From positions 1 to 61,636 of the forward strand of contig NZ_LATM01000026.1 in the NCBI RefSeq assembly GCF_000972495.1: DNA of 61,636 bases. The letters are read 5' to 3'. This document shows, in pieces, positions 8,385 to 17,177 of this stretch. Both the position numbers and the translations under genes were made by a program. This DNA comes from Hymenobacter terrenus (GTDB lineage Bacteria; Bacteroidota; Bacteroidia; Cytophagales; Hymenobacteraceae). Positions within the stretch are counted from its first letter, which is position 1, and every line of letters begins with the position of its first letter. The notes below the pieces were generated by a model. It was given only the letters and a program-made list of their open reading frames with translations. It searched no databases and was not told where the DNA came from.

Positions 8385-9414
8385 GGGTAGGGAGCAGTAG
8401 TAAGGGCAATTTGACGGTGAAAAAAGCATCCGTGGCCGTCACCTCAATCGGGTGCGGGCTGAGCAAGGCGTAGCGCTGCCGGATGTTAGCCAGGCCCAGA
8501 CCAGTGGAAGGCTCGGGCGAGCTGCGGCGCTGCACGTTGTTGTGCACCACCAAACAGCCGCCTTCCCGGCTCACCCGCACATACAACGGACTTTCCGGTG
8601 ATAAGCGGTTGTGTTTGACGGCATTTTCGAGGAGCATCTGCAGGCTCAGGGGAGGAAGGACCTCGCCGTCGTGCGCGGGAGTCAGATCGATTTCCAGCAC
8701 CAGCCCCTCACCGTGCCGCGTGGCGAGCAAGAAGGCGTAGGCCTGCACCACAGCCAGCTCCGTGCGCAGCGGCACCAGCTCCTGGCGCTGGCTGTCGAGT
8801 ACGTACCGATACACTTTGGCCAACTGCGTAACGAAGTCGGCGGCCATATCCTGGTCTTTGTAGATGAGCGTGGTGAGGGCGCTGAGGCTGTTGAAGAGAA
8901 AATGCGGGTTGACCTGGTTTTGCAGCGCTTCGTAATTAGCACGCACAGTGGCCTGCGTGAGGTCGGCGGTGAGCAGCTGCGAGGTTTTCCAGTAACGGAA
9001 GAAGATGCGGACCCCGTTCACGGCCACCACGAGGAAAACCTGAAACACCACGGCCAGAAACAGCTGCTTGAAAGGTGTGGGCTTGCACTCTAGTAATACT
9101 TCGAGCACATTATGGTGAAAATACACCGCCGCGAGGGATAGCAACACCGCATATAGGCCGCTGGCCAACGAAAAAAGTGTAACCCACTGTACGGGGGTGA
9201 GACTGGCAAACAGCACTTGCCGGAACGCCCGGTAGAGCTGCGTGCTGCCCTCCCAACTGCCGATAATGATTAGGACGGACAGCACGACGTAGGCGTAGGC
9301 CCGCGGGCCAAAAACCAGCAGCTGCTCGGCCGGCATGGTAAAGAAGCGCCCGGCCAGGTAAGCCGCCAGGCCCGTTACAATTTGCAGCAGCAGAGCGATG
9401 ACCTTATTTTTCAT
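8314..9414 (-). CDS. LytS-type sensor histidine kinase
   Basis: 366 aa. About four membrane helices in residues 1-140, then the His_kinase domain with His171 (NPHFLFNSLSAL) and a HATPase with PLSLQMLLENAVKHN and TGLGLANIRQRY. No periplasmic sensor domain is visible, as is usual for Bacteroidota LytS-like kinases. The stop lies 71 bp inside the response-regulator gene, so the last ~22 residues (…THESADSGRRATHRR…) are read from the regulator sequence in another frame and look non-conserved; either translational coupling or a recently lost stop. Start ATG 9414 chosen because it precedes the first helix. Confidence 0.9.
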   Translation of the reverse strand: MKNKVIALLLQIVTGLAAYLAGRFFTMPAEQLLVFGPRAYAYVVLSVLIIIGSWEGSTQLYRAFRQVLFASLTPVQWVTLFSLASGLYAVLLSLAAVYFHHNVLEVLLECKPTPFKQLFLAVVFQVFLVVAVNGVRIFFRYWKTSQLLTADLTQATVRANYEALQNQVNPHFLFNSLSALTTLIYKDQDMAADFVTQLAKVYRYVLDSQRQELVPLRTELAVVQAYAFLLATRHGEGLVLEIDLTPAHDGEVLPPLSLQMLLENAVKHNRLSPESPLYVRVSREGGCLVVHNNVQRRSSPEPSTGLGLANIRQRYALLSPHPIEVTATDAFFTVKLPLLLLPTHESADSGRRATHRRTPDRVAAAV

Positions 9415-9518
9415 GGACCAGATGAAGGAACACCGGTCAGAGCCGGTTGCAGCCAAAAAGCAAGTGTAAGGTAAGCACAAACTGCTGAGGCAATGACGCC
9501 GAAATCAATCGCAGCCTG

Positions 9519-10727
9519 TTAGCCAGTGGCCGGCACCGGCCTGAGCAGCACCTGCGCCAGCGAGCGGCGGGGCACGGCAACGGCGGGTCGCTGAGGATAG
9601 CCGAGGCGAAAGCCGAAAGTGACCTGGCCGGCACCGGCTGGCAATAGGGACGCCAAGTGCTGGTCTGCCTGCGCGGGCCGCCCGAGCTGTTGGTCGCGGT
9701 CCGCTACTTCCACCAACTGATTGAGAGGCTGTAGGGCCAGGCCCAGGGTAGTAGCGCGCAGGTGCAGCCGCTGCCAGAGCCGGCCGGCCTGCAAGGCCTG
9801 CTGAGCATCGTAGCGGTCGGGCACGGTGAGCAGGCCAAACGCGGCGGCGGTGGGCAATTGCTGCTCCCGGGTGTTGCGCAGCCAGATGGCATCCGACTTC
9901 TCGCTGGAGAGGCCGGGCAGCAGCTTAGCCAAGCGCAGGGTGAGCGGCGAGAGGCCCGCCCCTTCGAGCGTAACCCCGTCGCGGTGCGTATCGCTGGCCC
10001 GGGACGTGAGCCGAAACCAGCGGTGGCTTGCCGCGCTCATTGCCGCGTCGCTGATAATGGTTTGGGTAGCCGCGAGCGTGTGGCGAGAGAAGGCTATTTT
10101 GGCCTCATCGGTGGTGAGCAGGTGCACTTGCCCGGGCGTATCGGCCGTTGCGAGGGTGCGCAGCTGCGTGAGCGCCGCCGCGCCAACGGACCGCGTGGGG
10201 TCGTAGGGCCCACGGTTGGTGTGCCGGTGCGGGATGGCATCGTGCAGGTCAGACGCCGTGGCCGGGCCCGGCTGCAAGTGCAGGGTAGCTACGCGAACCG
10301 GGCCGCTCGCATCGGGAATGACCTCGGCCGATAAGCGCCCCGGAACCAAGTCTACGACGCAGGCATAGCCGTGAGCCTGACCGGCCAGCACCATGTTTTC
10401 GAGCGCGCAGCCCAAACCCAGGTGCAGCTCGCGCCGGTACGGGTCCATGGCGCCCAAGGTTCGGGTGAGGTCGGCATACAACTCTATTTGTTGGTCACTC
10501 ACACGAAACAGCCAGGGCTGGGTGTTGTGCGGGCTGCACGCCAGTATTCCGGCCCGCACCAGCGCCAGCGGGCCGTGGGCCGCGTCCTGATTCCAGCTCT
10601 GCCAGGGCTCGTAGGCGGCGCCTTCGCCCACGCGGAACACGCCCCGCTCGCGGGCGTAGAACACGCCCCCGCCCACCGTGAGCACGGTCAGGGCACCGGC
10701 GCCCCGCAAAAATCCTCTTCGGTTCAT
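9519..10727 (-). CDS. Tat-exported Acg-type nitroreductase-like protein
   Basis: 402 aa. N-terminal twin-arginine signal (NRRGFLRGAGALTVLTVGGG) points to folded export. The mature part shows an Acg-family pattern: ACSPHNTQPWLFRV near the start, HRHTNRGPYDP in the middle, and a C-terminal LGLALQPLNQLVE…FGFRLGYP block. These proteins belong to the FMN nitroreductase superfamily; Mycobacterium Acg (Rv2032) binds FMN but lacks reductase activity and may only store flavin. Tat export would fit a cofactor loaded in the cytoplasm. ATG 10727 is preferred over TTG 10733. The outer-membrane gene upstream (10751) ends 23 bp before it, suggesting cotranscription. Confidence 0.85.
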   Translation of the reverse strand: MNRRGFLRGAGALTVLTVGGGVFYARERGVFRVGEGAAYEPWQSWNQDAAHGPLALVRAGILACSPHNTQPWLFRVSDQQIELYADLTRTLGAMDPYRRELHLGLGCALENMVLAGQAHGYACVVDLVPGRLSAEVIPDASGPVRVATLHLQPGPATASDLHDAIPHRHTNRGPYDPTRSVGAAALTQLRTLATADTPGQVHLLTTDEAKIAFSRHTLAATQTIISDAAMSAASHRWFRLTSRASDTHRDGVTLEGAGLSPLTLRLAKLLPGLSSEKSDAIWLRNTREQQLPTAAAFGLLTVPDRYDAQQALQAGRLWQRLHLRATTLGLALQPLNQLVEVADRDQQLGRPAQADQHLASLLPAGAGQVTFGFRLGYPQRPAVAVPRRSLAQVLLRPVPATG

Positions 10728-10750
10728 CTTCAAAAGCCGCTAACCGGGCG

Positions 10751-11461
10751 TTAAAACACTACTCCCACTTGCGCATGCAATGCGCCAAATTTCCACTGGT
10801 CATCGCCGATGCCGTTCACCTCGACGCGGGTGCTGGAAAGCTGGTAGCCGACCTTGGTTTCCAGGCCTAAACCCTTATTGGCAAAGGGAGTGAACGTGTA
10901 GCCGGCGGCCAGGCTGCCGCCGAAGCCAATGCCGAACTGATGAAAAAACTGCTGGGTACCGGCCTCATCCACGTAGCGGTTTTTGCTGAACACCGACGCC
11001 ATGCCGGCCTGGCCACGCACGAAGAAATTGGCCTGCGAGAAGGGATAGTACTTGAGCGACGGCCCCACATCCACGAAATTAAAGAAGTAGCCTTCGGCAT
11101 ACTTGCCTTCGGCCGGCTGCGAGCTGGTGAGAGAACTGCGCACGACAATGCCGTAGAGGAGGCCCGGCACCCGGGCCAGCGGCTTGTGGTAGGCCGCTTC
11201 CAGCGACCAGCCCAGTTGGCGCGGGTATTCGCCCACAGCTTTGCGGGCCCCACTGCCGGTGGCATAATAGCTCTGGCCGGCGGCGCGCAGGTCTTTAGAG
11301 CGCACCAGTTCCTGACCACCAGTGAAGGAGGGCGCCACGATGCCGAGCGAAAATTCCAGCTGTTTCTGGCCGCGAATAGAAGGGTCGGTTTGGGCTGCAG
11401 CGGAGCGGGCCCACAGTGCGCCGGCCAGCACGGCCAGCGCACAGAAGATGGAACGGTTCAT
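10751..11461 (-). CDS. Outer-membrane beta-barrel protein
   Basis: 236 aa. Signal peptide (MNRSIFCALAVLAGALWARSAAA-Q), then amphipathic strands with aromatic girdles (LGWSLEAAYHKPL, ANFFVRGQAGMASVF, FGALHAQVGVVF) and a C-terminal Phe. Size fits an 8-10 stranded barrel. In line with the barrel gene upstream (37-bp gap) and the Acg-like gene downstream, so probably a three-gene operon at the cell surface and periplasm. No specific function recognised. Confidence 0.75.
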   Translation of the reverse strand: MNRSIFCALAVLAGALWARSAAAQTDPSIRGQKQLEFSLGIVAPSFTGGQELVRSKDLRAAGQSYYATGSGARKAVGEYPRQLGWSLEAAYHKPLARVPGLLYGIVVRSSLTSSQPAEGKYAEGYFFNFVDVGPSLKYYPFSQANFFVRGQAGMASVFSKNRYVDEAGTQQFFHQFGIGFGGSLAAGYTFTPFANKGLGLETKVGYQLSSTRVEVNGIGDDQWKFGALHAQVGVVF

Positions 11462-11498
11462 CGAGCGAAAGGGGAAGAAAGGAAGGAAGCTGGGGCAG

Positions 11499-12182
11499 CT
11501 ATTTGCGGTTGAAATTCCAGCCCAGCGAGATGTTGTAGATGAAGCCGTCGTTGCCGGGCGTCCGGGCCTCGTCTACCCGCAGCGCACCCTCCGCATCCCG
11601 GAAAGTAGTCTCGTCACCGTTGAGCGTCGAGCCTACTTTGGGCCAGTACTTCACGGCCGGCTGTAGCAGGAGTCCTTTGAATAAGTAGATGTTGTAGTAG
11701 GCCCCCAGCCCCGCCGTAAACGTGGTGTATTGGAAGCTTTTGTCGGCCTTCGGCTCAACCTTGTAATTGGTGAATTTGGGCTCGAACATGACCACTAAGT
11801 TCTTGATGGGTACGTAGCCAATGCCGAAGCCCCCGGTCAGGGGCGTCCGCACGTCGTTGAACAGCTTCTCGTCCTCATCAGAGAGCAGGTTTTTATAAGA
11901 GAGGCCAAACCCAAATGAGCCTTCGAGGATAATCCGGTCTGAGAGCCCGTAGTTGAAGGCGATGTTGCTGCCCTTCAATAGCAGTGGCTGGGTGATACCG
12001 GAGAGCAGAATGAACTGCCCTTTGTTCTGCGGCCCGTCCTGGGCCCATGCTGGTGCCCCGAGCAAGACGGCGGCCAGAGAAAACGACAGGACCGGCAGGA
12101 CAGCGCGTTTGGTTTTACGCGGCGCGGAGGCTTGCGACGGGCGCAGAAAGACTGAGAACTGGAGCGGACGGTGGTTCTGCAT
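11499..12182 (-). CDS. Outer-membrane beta-barrel protein
   Basis: 227 aa from ATG 12182. A long N-region (about 30 residues with several Arg/Lys) precedes a hydrophobic core ending ALLGAPAWA-QD-type signal cleavage. The mature strands (GQFILLSGITQPLLL, IILEGSFGFGLSYKNLL, YNIYLFKGLLLQPAVKYWPKVG, YNISLGWNFNRK) look like an outer-membrane barrel, though the last residue is Lys, not Phe. First gene of the probable operon running to 9519. Confidence 0.7.
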   Translation of the reverse strand: MQNHRPLQFSVFLRPSQASAPRKTKRAVLPVLSFSLAAVLLGAPAWAQDGPQNKGQFILLSGITQPLLLKGSNIAFNYGLSDRIILEGSFGFGLSYKNLLSDEDEKLFNDVRTPLTGGFGIGYVPIKNLVVMFEPKFTNYKVEPKADKSFQYTTFTAGLGAYYNIYLFKGLLLQPAVKYWPKVGSTLNGDETTFRDAEGALRVDEARTPGNDGFIYNISLGWNFNRK

Positions 12183-12732
12183 GGGAGGGTTGCCGAGGCG
12201 ATGAGGGTTCGTAAGGCAGCGACTTTCGCGCCTTTTCTGGAACAATTTTACGCGCCCCCTCCACCCCTGCCCAGCGCTTATCGGCAGGCTGTTGAAGCAG
12301 TCCCCTGAAGTGTTAATTGAGAGAAGTGAAATGCAGCTCCAGCAGGCTTACCGCCTCCATCCAGGCTGACGGCAACTCTTGCTTCGCCGGCTGTTGTGGC
12401 TACGTTATATGGTAGGAAAGCATCAAAAAGTGTGGGCGCCTACTCACATACGCCAAGTGGAATTGGTACCAATGCTTGCCTGCCCCCAACCACCACACCC
12501 TTTTTGACGCTCTCCCGCAATGCGACAAATGCAGTGACCGCAGAAAAAGCAGTTGCAGCTAATTACAGAATAAATCTGAGGGCTGTTTGAAGCGTAATCG
12601 GCTCTGCTCAGAAGCAAACGGCCAGAAATAGAACGGTCTCCGACGTGTTGATCAACGTTGTATGTTTCGCCATTTATTGAGCCCCTAGCGTTGCAGGTTC
12701 GCCTTTTGCTGTTTTTGTAGTTTTTCTCCGTT
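12183..12732. other. 550-bp intergenic stretch, no gene seen
   Basis: Divergent spacer between the barrel gene at 11499-12182 and the truncated MOSC gene. Base composition falls below that of the neighbours towards 12733. Short open frames occur but show no coding bias or recognisable motif. No clear repeat or hairpin found. Confidence 0.5.
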
Positions 12733-13135
12733 ATGTTATCTATTCTAACGCCTCATCTATCGTTGTTAATAAGTTCGTTGCGCGTAGGAAGGCCGCGCCT
12801 GTTTGAGGAATTACGTACTAACTCTGAAACTCGCGCTTGGACTTCAGCACTATTGAAAGAGCCCCTAACGGGGCCTGTATGGCTTTCGGCAACGAACTTA
12901 GCAGGAGACGAACAAGCTGACCTACGGAGTCATGGCGGTCCTGAGCAGGCACTGTGTGTCTATCCAAGCGTTCATTACCGTTACTGGTCTACGCGTTTAG
13001 GGCAACCACTAACGACGGGTAGTTTTGGCGAGAACTTAGCGCTGGATGAGCCGTGGGTGGAAACCGACGTGTGCATCGGCGATATTTTTGCTTTTGGGGA
13101 AGCAATCATTCAAATCTCTCAGCCTCGGGCTCACT
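12733..13135 (+). pseudogene. MOSC-domain protein, 3' truncated
   Basis: About 134 codons match a YiiM-type MOSC (molybdenum-cofactor sulfurase C-terminal) domain: LRVGRPRLF, LAGDEQADLRSHGGPEQALCVYPS, GSFGENLALDEPWVETDVCIGDIF, AIIQISQPR. The family continues from ISQPR to a C-terminal region with a conserved Cys, but here the frame runs at ~13130 into sequence antisense to the HxlR gene's 3' end and ends at 13269 with unrelated residues. GC content is lower than the surroundings, so it may be foreign. A deletion or rearrangement joined the two genes. Confidence 0.75.
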
Positions 13136-13540
13136 TCACTCCGCCGCTGGCTTGTCCGAGGCCGGTTTGTTGCAGCGTGGCTCTGGCTGATTCGTCAGTT
13201 GTTGCTGCTCAGCGCCCCAGCTATTCAGTTGCGCCAGTACCGGAATCAGCGAGCGGCCTTTGTCGGTGAGGGCGTATTCTACCCGCGGCGGCATTTCGGG
13301 GTAGATGGTGCGGGTGAGTAGGCCGCTGGCTTCCAGCTCGCGTAGCTGCTGGCTCAGCATTTTGGTTGTGATGGCCGGAATGGTTTGCTTGAAGCCACTG
13401 AAGCGGATGATGCCGCTGTGAACGTACCACAAGAGCAACAACTTCCACCGGCCGCTGATGAGTTGCAGCGCAAATTGCATGGGGCAGGATTCGGCCAGCT
13501 GCTGCTCGTTCTCAAAATTGCGTGAAGTTAATTTTCTCAT
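13136..13540 (-). CDS. HxlR (DUF24)-family transcriptional regulator
   Basis: 134 aa. Cys19-Pro20 before the first helix, LISGRWKLLLLWYV, recognition helix region TTKMLSQQLRELEASGLL, and wing IYPEMPPRVEYALT. The C-terminal tail (QQQLTNQPEPRCNKPASDKPAAE) is longer than in its paralogs and overlaps the broken end of the MOSC gene on the other strand, so the native stop may have been lost. ATG 13540 is chosen over TTG 13546. Divergent from a SnoaL-like gene (113 bp spacer), a probable target. Confidence 0.9.
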   Translation of the reverse strand: MRKLTSRNFENEQQLAESCPMQFALQLISGRWKLLLLWYVHSGIIRFSGFKQTIPAITTKMLSQQLRELEASGLLTRTIYPEMPPRVEYALTDKGRSLIPVLAQLNSWGAEQQQLTNQPEPRCNKPASDKPAAE

Positions 13541-13653
13541 TATCAACTTTACTTACCATTTAACCACTGTGCTACAATTTAGTGACTGAATGCGAAAAGG
13601 AGCCCAAAGAAAGTAGGTTTGCTGGCATCAATCACCAACCCATTTTCTTTCAC

Positions 13654-14073
13654 ATGGAAAACCAAATCATTCAAGACCTGCTCGACCAAGCCCTCGATTA
13701 CCAGGATTGGGATTTACTACAAAGCTTGTTCGCCCCCACCGTGCAGGGCGATTATTCCGACTACGGGATGCCTGCCCAGACCTTCACCCGCGAGCAGCTA
13801 ATCGGTATTTTTCAGCATTCCTTCAGCCGGCCGGGCCTGCGCACCCAGCACCAGAGCACCAACTTCCGCATCACGCTGGCCGGCGACCGGGCCACGAGCG
13901 TGTCCAATTTCACCGGTCACCATTTTATCCCAGGTTTTGCGGGCGGCGAAGAATTCACGCTTTACGCCGAATACACCGACGAGCTGGCCAAAACCGACGG
14001 CCGCTGGCTGCTGCACGGCGTCCGGCTCAAGGTATTTTACACCTCGGGCAACCTGCAAATCCTGATCAGCTAA
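13654..14073 (+). CDS. SnoaL-like / NTF2-fold protein
   Basis: 139 aa. Starts with IIQDLLDQALDYQDWDLLQSLFAPTVQGDYSDYG, then TREQLIGIF, TQHQSTNFRITLAGDRATSVSNFTGHH and DGRWLLHGVRLKVFYTSGN, a typical SnoaL_4 cone-fold pattern. Such proteins may be small-molecule isomerases or hydrolases; the substrate is unknown. The ATG at 13654 is used because upstream codons lack conservation-like pattern. Divergent from HxlR, hence probably induced by the same electrophile signal. Confidence 0.85.
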   Translation: MENQIIQDLLDQALDYQDWDLLQSLFAPTVQGDYSDYGMPAQTFTREQLIGIFQHSFSRPGLRTQHQSTNFRITLAGDRATSVSNFTGHHFIPGFAGGEEFTLYAEYTDELAKTDGRWLLHGVRLKVFYTSGNLQILIS

Positions 14074-14153
14074 GCGCCAACGCATTGTGGCGTGGAGCAG
14101 CAAGCTTGCAAGTGAAACCAGGCTTCATAGTCGATTTGCGCACTCTATCACGC

Positions 14154-14195
14154 GCAAAGACGGCACCCGCATCGTCTTGCGGGTGCCGTCTTTGC
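14154..14195. terminator. Perfect 18-bp hairpin terminator
   Basis: GCAAAGACGGCACCCGCA (14154-14171) pairs perfectly with 14178-14195 around a 6-nt loop, followed by ACTTTTCTTC. It separates the SnoaL-like gene from the minus-strand gene at 14271 and probably serves both converging transcripts. Confidence 0.8.
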
Positions 14196-14270
14196 ACTTT
14201 TCTTCATCGTATGCTCAACTCAATTCGCTGGTCTGGCGGCACACGGGCCGCTGGATCAGGAATTGAAAGA

Positions 14271-14894
14271 CTAATGAGTTGCTGTGTTCATCACAGGAGG
14301 TAAGTTCAGCAAAGGGGTTAAAAAGCCATAAGATAGATACCAATCTATCTGGGATTCGTACGTGTAGATGTGATTAACAGTAGCTAGAAAGAGGAAGGGG
14401 GCCAACTCATTATTTCCCTTGTTTTCAATGGAAACCGAGTAAGTTTCTTCCTTGCCTTTTTGGTGCTTATCCTTTTTATACTGAATGGCCGCCACCGGCT
14501 GGCCGGCGCTGGCAAAGGCTAACTGAGCTCCTTTTTGCTTCTTTTGGGTGAAGACCTGCCCATTGGGTAGAGTGAAAGTTCTCCAGCTGGTGGCGATTGT
14601 TCCCAGCGGCTGGCTAGCGGTTGGGCTCTCCAGTGAAAACCCTTTTTCTTTCTTTACCAACTTATAGAAGTTGCCCTCATAGAGGAGTCCTTCTTTGCTA
14701 AAGGTTAGCACCGATTGGCCGGTGGTGGTACGCAGATCGACGGCTTGAGGAAGCACATTCGTCGTTTCTGAGTACACTCCTCTGAAGATGTCGGTGGTTG
14801 GAAAGGAGCTAACCAGTCGCTGTTGCGCAGCAACGGGCCGAAAGATGCCAAAGGGCAACAAGAATACGGTCAGGGACAAGCTAAGGCGTTTCAT
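14271..14894 (-). CDS. Secreted hypothetical protein
   Basis: 207 aa. Signal peptide (MKRLSLSLTVFLLPFGIFRPVAA-QQ), then a mature part with TTTGQSVLTFSKEGLLYEGNFYKL, a Lys-rich stretch (YKKDKHQKGKEE) and a hydrophobic end (LAPFLFLATVNHIYTYES…). I do not recognise the family. GC content is below that of its neighbours. It converges on the 18-bp terminator at 14154. AraC at 15051 is in the same direction 156 bp upstream. Confidence 0.65.
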   Translation of the reverse strand: MKRLSLSLTVFLLPFGIFRPVAAQQRLVSSFPTTDIFRGVYSETTNVLPQAVDLRTTTGQSVLTFSKEGLLYEGNFYKLVKKEKGFSLESPTASQPLGTIATSWRTFTLPNGQVFTQKKQKGAQLAFASAGQPVAAIQYKKDKHQKGKEETYSVSIENKGNNELAPFLFLATVNHIYTYESQIDWYLSYGFLTPLLNLPPVMNTATH

Positions 14895-15050
14895 CGTGTT
14901 TTATCAACTAAAGGTGAAGGATGCCCAAAAGTCTGCCCCGAAGGGCTCCTAATAATTGTAAAAATCCGACAGGGCCTTCTTCCAGCTGCCTCGGGAATGC
15001 AAGATCGTCCTCTTTGCTTCCTATTAATAAGCTAGTTAACGCCTCATGCC

Positions 15051-15875
15051 TTATTGCTCGTAGCTGTAGAATTCAGACAGTGTACTCACTTTTTTCAGGT
15101 ACTGCGAAGGCGTGATATGGGCGAATGCCTGAAATTCCTTGATAAGATGAGATTGGTCGGTGTAGCCAAACTCATACGCAAGCGCCGTTAGCTGTCCTTC
15201 GAAAGGCGCTTGCCTAATGCGCTGGATAACGGCCTGAAAACGCACTACCCGAATGAATCGCTTGGGACTTACCCCAATGCAGTGCAGAAAATGCCGTTCG
15301 AGGGTTCGTTCCGAAACCTGAGTCAGGTTAGTCAACTGCTTCACCGTAATTCCCCCTTTGCGTTGCTGAATAAACGGCACCAGCCCATTGATGAGGCGAT
15401 TAGCCCGCTTCTGATTCAGGCGCTTTAGCAGATACGATTCCAGAAGCGCGCTACGCGCATCCGGTGCAGGATTGGCAAAAAGCCGCTCACTCAGCTCCTG
15501 GACAGACGAGCCAAAGAGAAGCTCAAGCGGGTGTATCTGGGTAGCAAGCTCATGGAGTGATACCGAAAGAAAAGGATAAAGACCCTCGGAGCGAAACTGA
15601 ATGCCAATCATATCTACGGCCTCCGCCTGTGGCTGAATGAAGTGCGAGTTCAGACACATCGCTGAGAGAATACTCTGGGGTAATACCGTTGGGGTCGGCT
15701 GCCCGTGGTCAGCGTATTGGCTCGCCAGGTTTATGGTAATAACTGATTTGCCGTCCGGAAACATCTGAGAAACCGGCGCCGAACCCAGTGGAATAGTGGC
15801 CCGAAAATAGAAAAAGCTTTCTATGTAGGACAGCAGCAGAGGGTTCTGAGGTAGTTGCTGCGCGAAGAGCTGCAT
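15051..15875 (-). CDS. AraC-family transcriptional regulator
   Basis: 274 aa. N-terminal half resembles the DUF6597 sensor region (SYIESFFYFRATIPLGSAPVSQMFPDGKSVITINL, VDMIGIQFRSEGLYPFL). The C-terminal AraC domain holds two helix-turn-helix units (ITVKQLTNLTQVSERTLERHFLHCIGVSPKRFIRVVRFQAVI; LTALAYEFGYTDQSHLIKEFQAFAHITPSQYL), residues about 175-265. Cytoplasmic activator; ligand and targets unknown, although the secreted protein downstream is the nearest candidate. Confidence 0.9.
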   Translation of the reverse strand: MQLFAQQLPQNPLLLSYIESFFYFRATIPLGSAPVSQMFPDGKSVITINLASQYADHGQPTPTVLPQSILSAMCLNSHFIQPQAEAVDMIGIQFRSEGLYPFLSVSLHELATQIHPLELLFGSSVQELSERLFANPAPDARSALLESYLLKRLNQKRANRLINGLVPFIQQRKGGITVKQLTNLTQVSERTLERHFLHCIGVSPKRFIRVVRFQAVIQRIRQAPFEGQLTALAYEFGYTDQSHLIKEFQAFAHITPSQYLKKVSTLSEFYSYEQ

Positions 15876-16143
15876 GAAGATAAAAGGCCAGGTGTTTGAG
15901 GGCTAATGCCATGAGAAACGAAGCGTTGCTCCTGTGCATCCTTTATCTGTTGCTAACCTATACCCCACCGAATTATTGCACTGACAAGCGCTAATGCTTC
16001 GACTTTGCAGCACGAAAACAGCCTGCCGGAGTATGCAATAATGAAGAAAGTAGTCCCTCTGATCCCTCTGACGCCACCCATACACCGCGCAGGCGGAACC
16101 AGGGTACGAAGGACGCCGCCAGCGCTAGTGGCGAGTGCTGATA
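15876..16143. other. Intergenic spacer, no gene seen
   Basis: 268 bp between AraC and the third NmrA-type gene, both on the minus strand. It contains short frames only and no convincing hairpin. The promoter of the AraC gene presumably lies in its left part. Confidence 0.4.
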
Positions 16144-17061
16144 TTAGCGGGCTGGGGCAAAGGCCACCGCGTGCTGCGCCACCCACTCCTGAACGCTGGT
16201 TAACCGCACGGGCAGCTTTTCCAGTACCGGCTGCATGTCCAACAGGTATTTACGCTTTTGCTCGGGAAAGTCGTAGAGCATTTGGTAGTCCTTCGCCACA
16301 GCGTCGCCGGCACCCGGGCCGAAGACCTGGTTGAGAATGGCCCCAAATTCCAGAGGAGGCATGGCGTAGTAGGTAATGGGGCGCCCGAGGGCCCGGCTGA
16401 ACTGCTCGGCCAGCGCCGCGCCATCCAGCCGCTCCGGGCCGCTGATTTCAAACCGGGAGCCGTCGAGGTGTGGCCGTTCGAGAGCAGCGACCATTAGGGC
16501 ACCCAAATCATCGGAGGCCAGCCACTGCGCCTGCATGTCGGCGGGGTGCGGGTACGCCAGCCGGTTTTCGTTGGCCACGAAGGGCGCCGTATAGGGGCCC
16601 AGCAGGTTTTCCAGGTACACGGTGGGTTGCAAAATGATGTGCGGAATGCCCGAGGCTTGCAGGTACGCGGTGGTCTGCTGTTGGTGGTCGAGCAATGGGT
16701 TGCCGACGCTTTCATTCGCTGCTGATGGTTTGCCACCGGTATTCCATACAATGAGCGGTACGCCCGCGGCCACGGCCGCATCGATGGCATTTTTAGCAGT
16801 CACGGCCGGTGGCACGGCCGTGAAAACGGGTGTCATCAGGGCCACGGCGTCCATGCCCTGGCTGGCTTTTTGCAGTGATTCGCGGTCACTAACATCGCCT
16901 GTCACTACCTGGGCACCCGCAGCTTGTAGGGGCGCTGCTTTTTGCGAGTCGCGGGTTAACACGTAAGGGGTGTGGCCCCGCTCGAGGAGCTTCCGCACCA
17001 CTGGGCTGCCTTGCGAGCCGGTGGCGCCATAAACCAGCACTTTTAATTTTGAGGTACTCAT
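16144..17061 (-). CDS. NmrA-family NAD(P)-binding protein (pair 3)
   Basis: 305 aa. KLKVLVYGATGSQGSPVVRKLLERGHTPYVLTR at the N-terminus (GxxGxxG Rossmann motif), GDVSDRESLQKASQGMDAVALMTPVF, and the shared C-terminal block YYAMPPLEFGAILNQVFGPGAG. Strongly similar to the genes at 6069 and 35899. Probably binds NAD(P)H and acts on quinones or as a redox-state reporter. Divergent from a HxlR gene; the distance between starts is 116 bp, close to pair 2 (120) and pair 4 (111). Confidence 0.88.
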   Translation of the reverse strand: MSTSKLKVLVYGATGSQGSPVVRKLLERGHTPYVLTRDSQKAAPLQAAGAQVVTGDVSDRESLQKASQGMDAVALMTPVFTAVPPAVTAKNAIDAAVAAGVPLIVWNTGGKPSAANESVGNPLLDHQQQTTAYLQASGIPHIILQPTVYLENLLGPYTAPFVANENRLAYPHPADMQAQWLASDDLGALMVAALERPHLDGSRFEISGPERLDGAALAEQFSRALGRPITYYAMPPLEFGAILNQVFGPGAGDAVAKDYQMLYDFPEQKRKYLLDMQPVLEKLPVRLTSVQEWVAQHAVAFAPAR

Positions 17062-17122
17062 AAAGAAGATTTTGAGTGTTGACTGTTGTGGAGAAATTCA
17101 GCCTTTCGGCCGCGTTATTCCA

Positions 17123-17131
17123 CAAATCTCC
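17123..17131 (+). promoter_or_regulatory. CAAATCTCC element 55 bp before the HxlR start
   Basis: Same word and same distance to the ATG as at 36882. A second shared block, TTTTATCAGATA-N2-TAGTATG (17161-17180), runs into the start codon. Likely promoter/operator of the divergent pair. Confidence 0.5.
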
Positions 17132-17177
17132 TACGCCTTGTCAAGCCTTACAAGCAGGCTTTTATCAGATATATAGT

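Noticed and set aside
12396..12590. 64-codon frame in the 550-bp gap
   Set aside because: No recognisable motif and no start context; composition does not look coding.
15903..16186. Short frames upstream of AraC
   Set aside because: Overlap each other on both strands and show no conserved feature.
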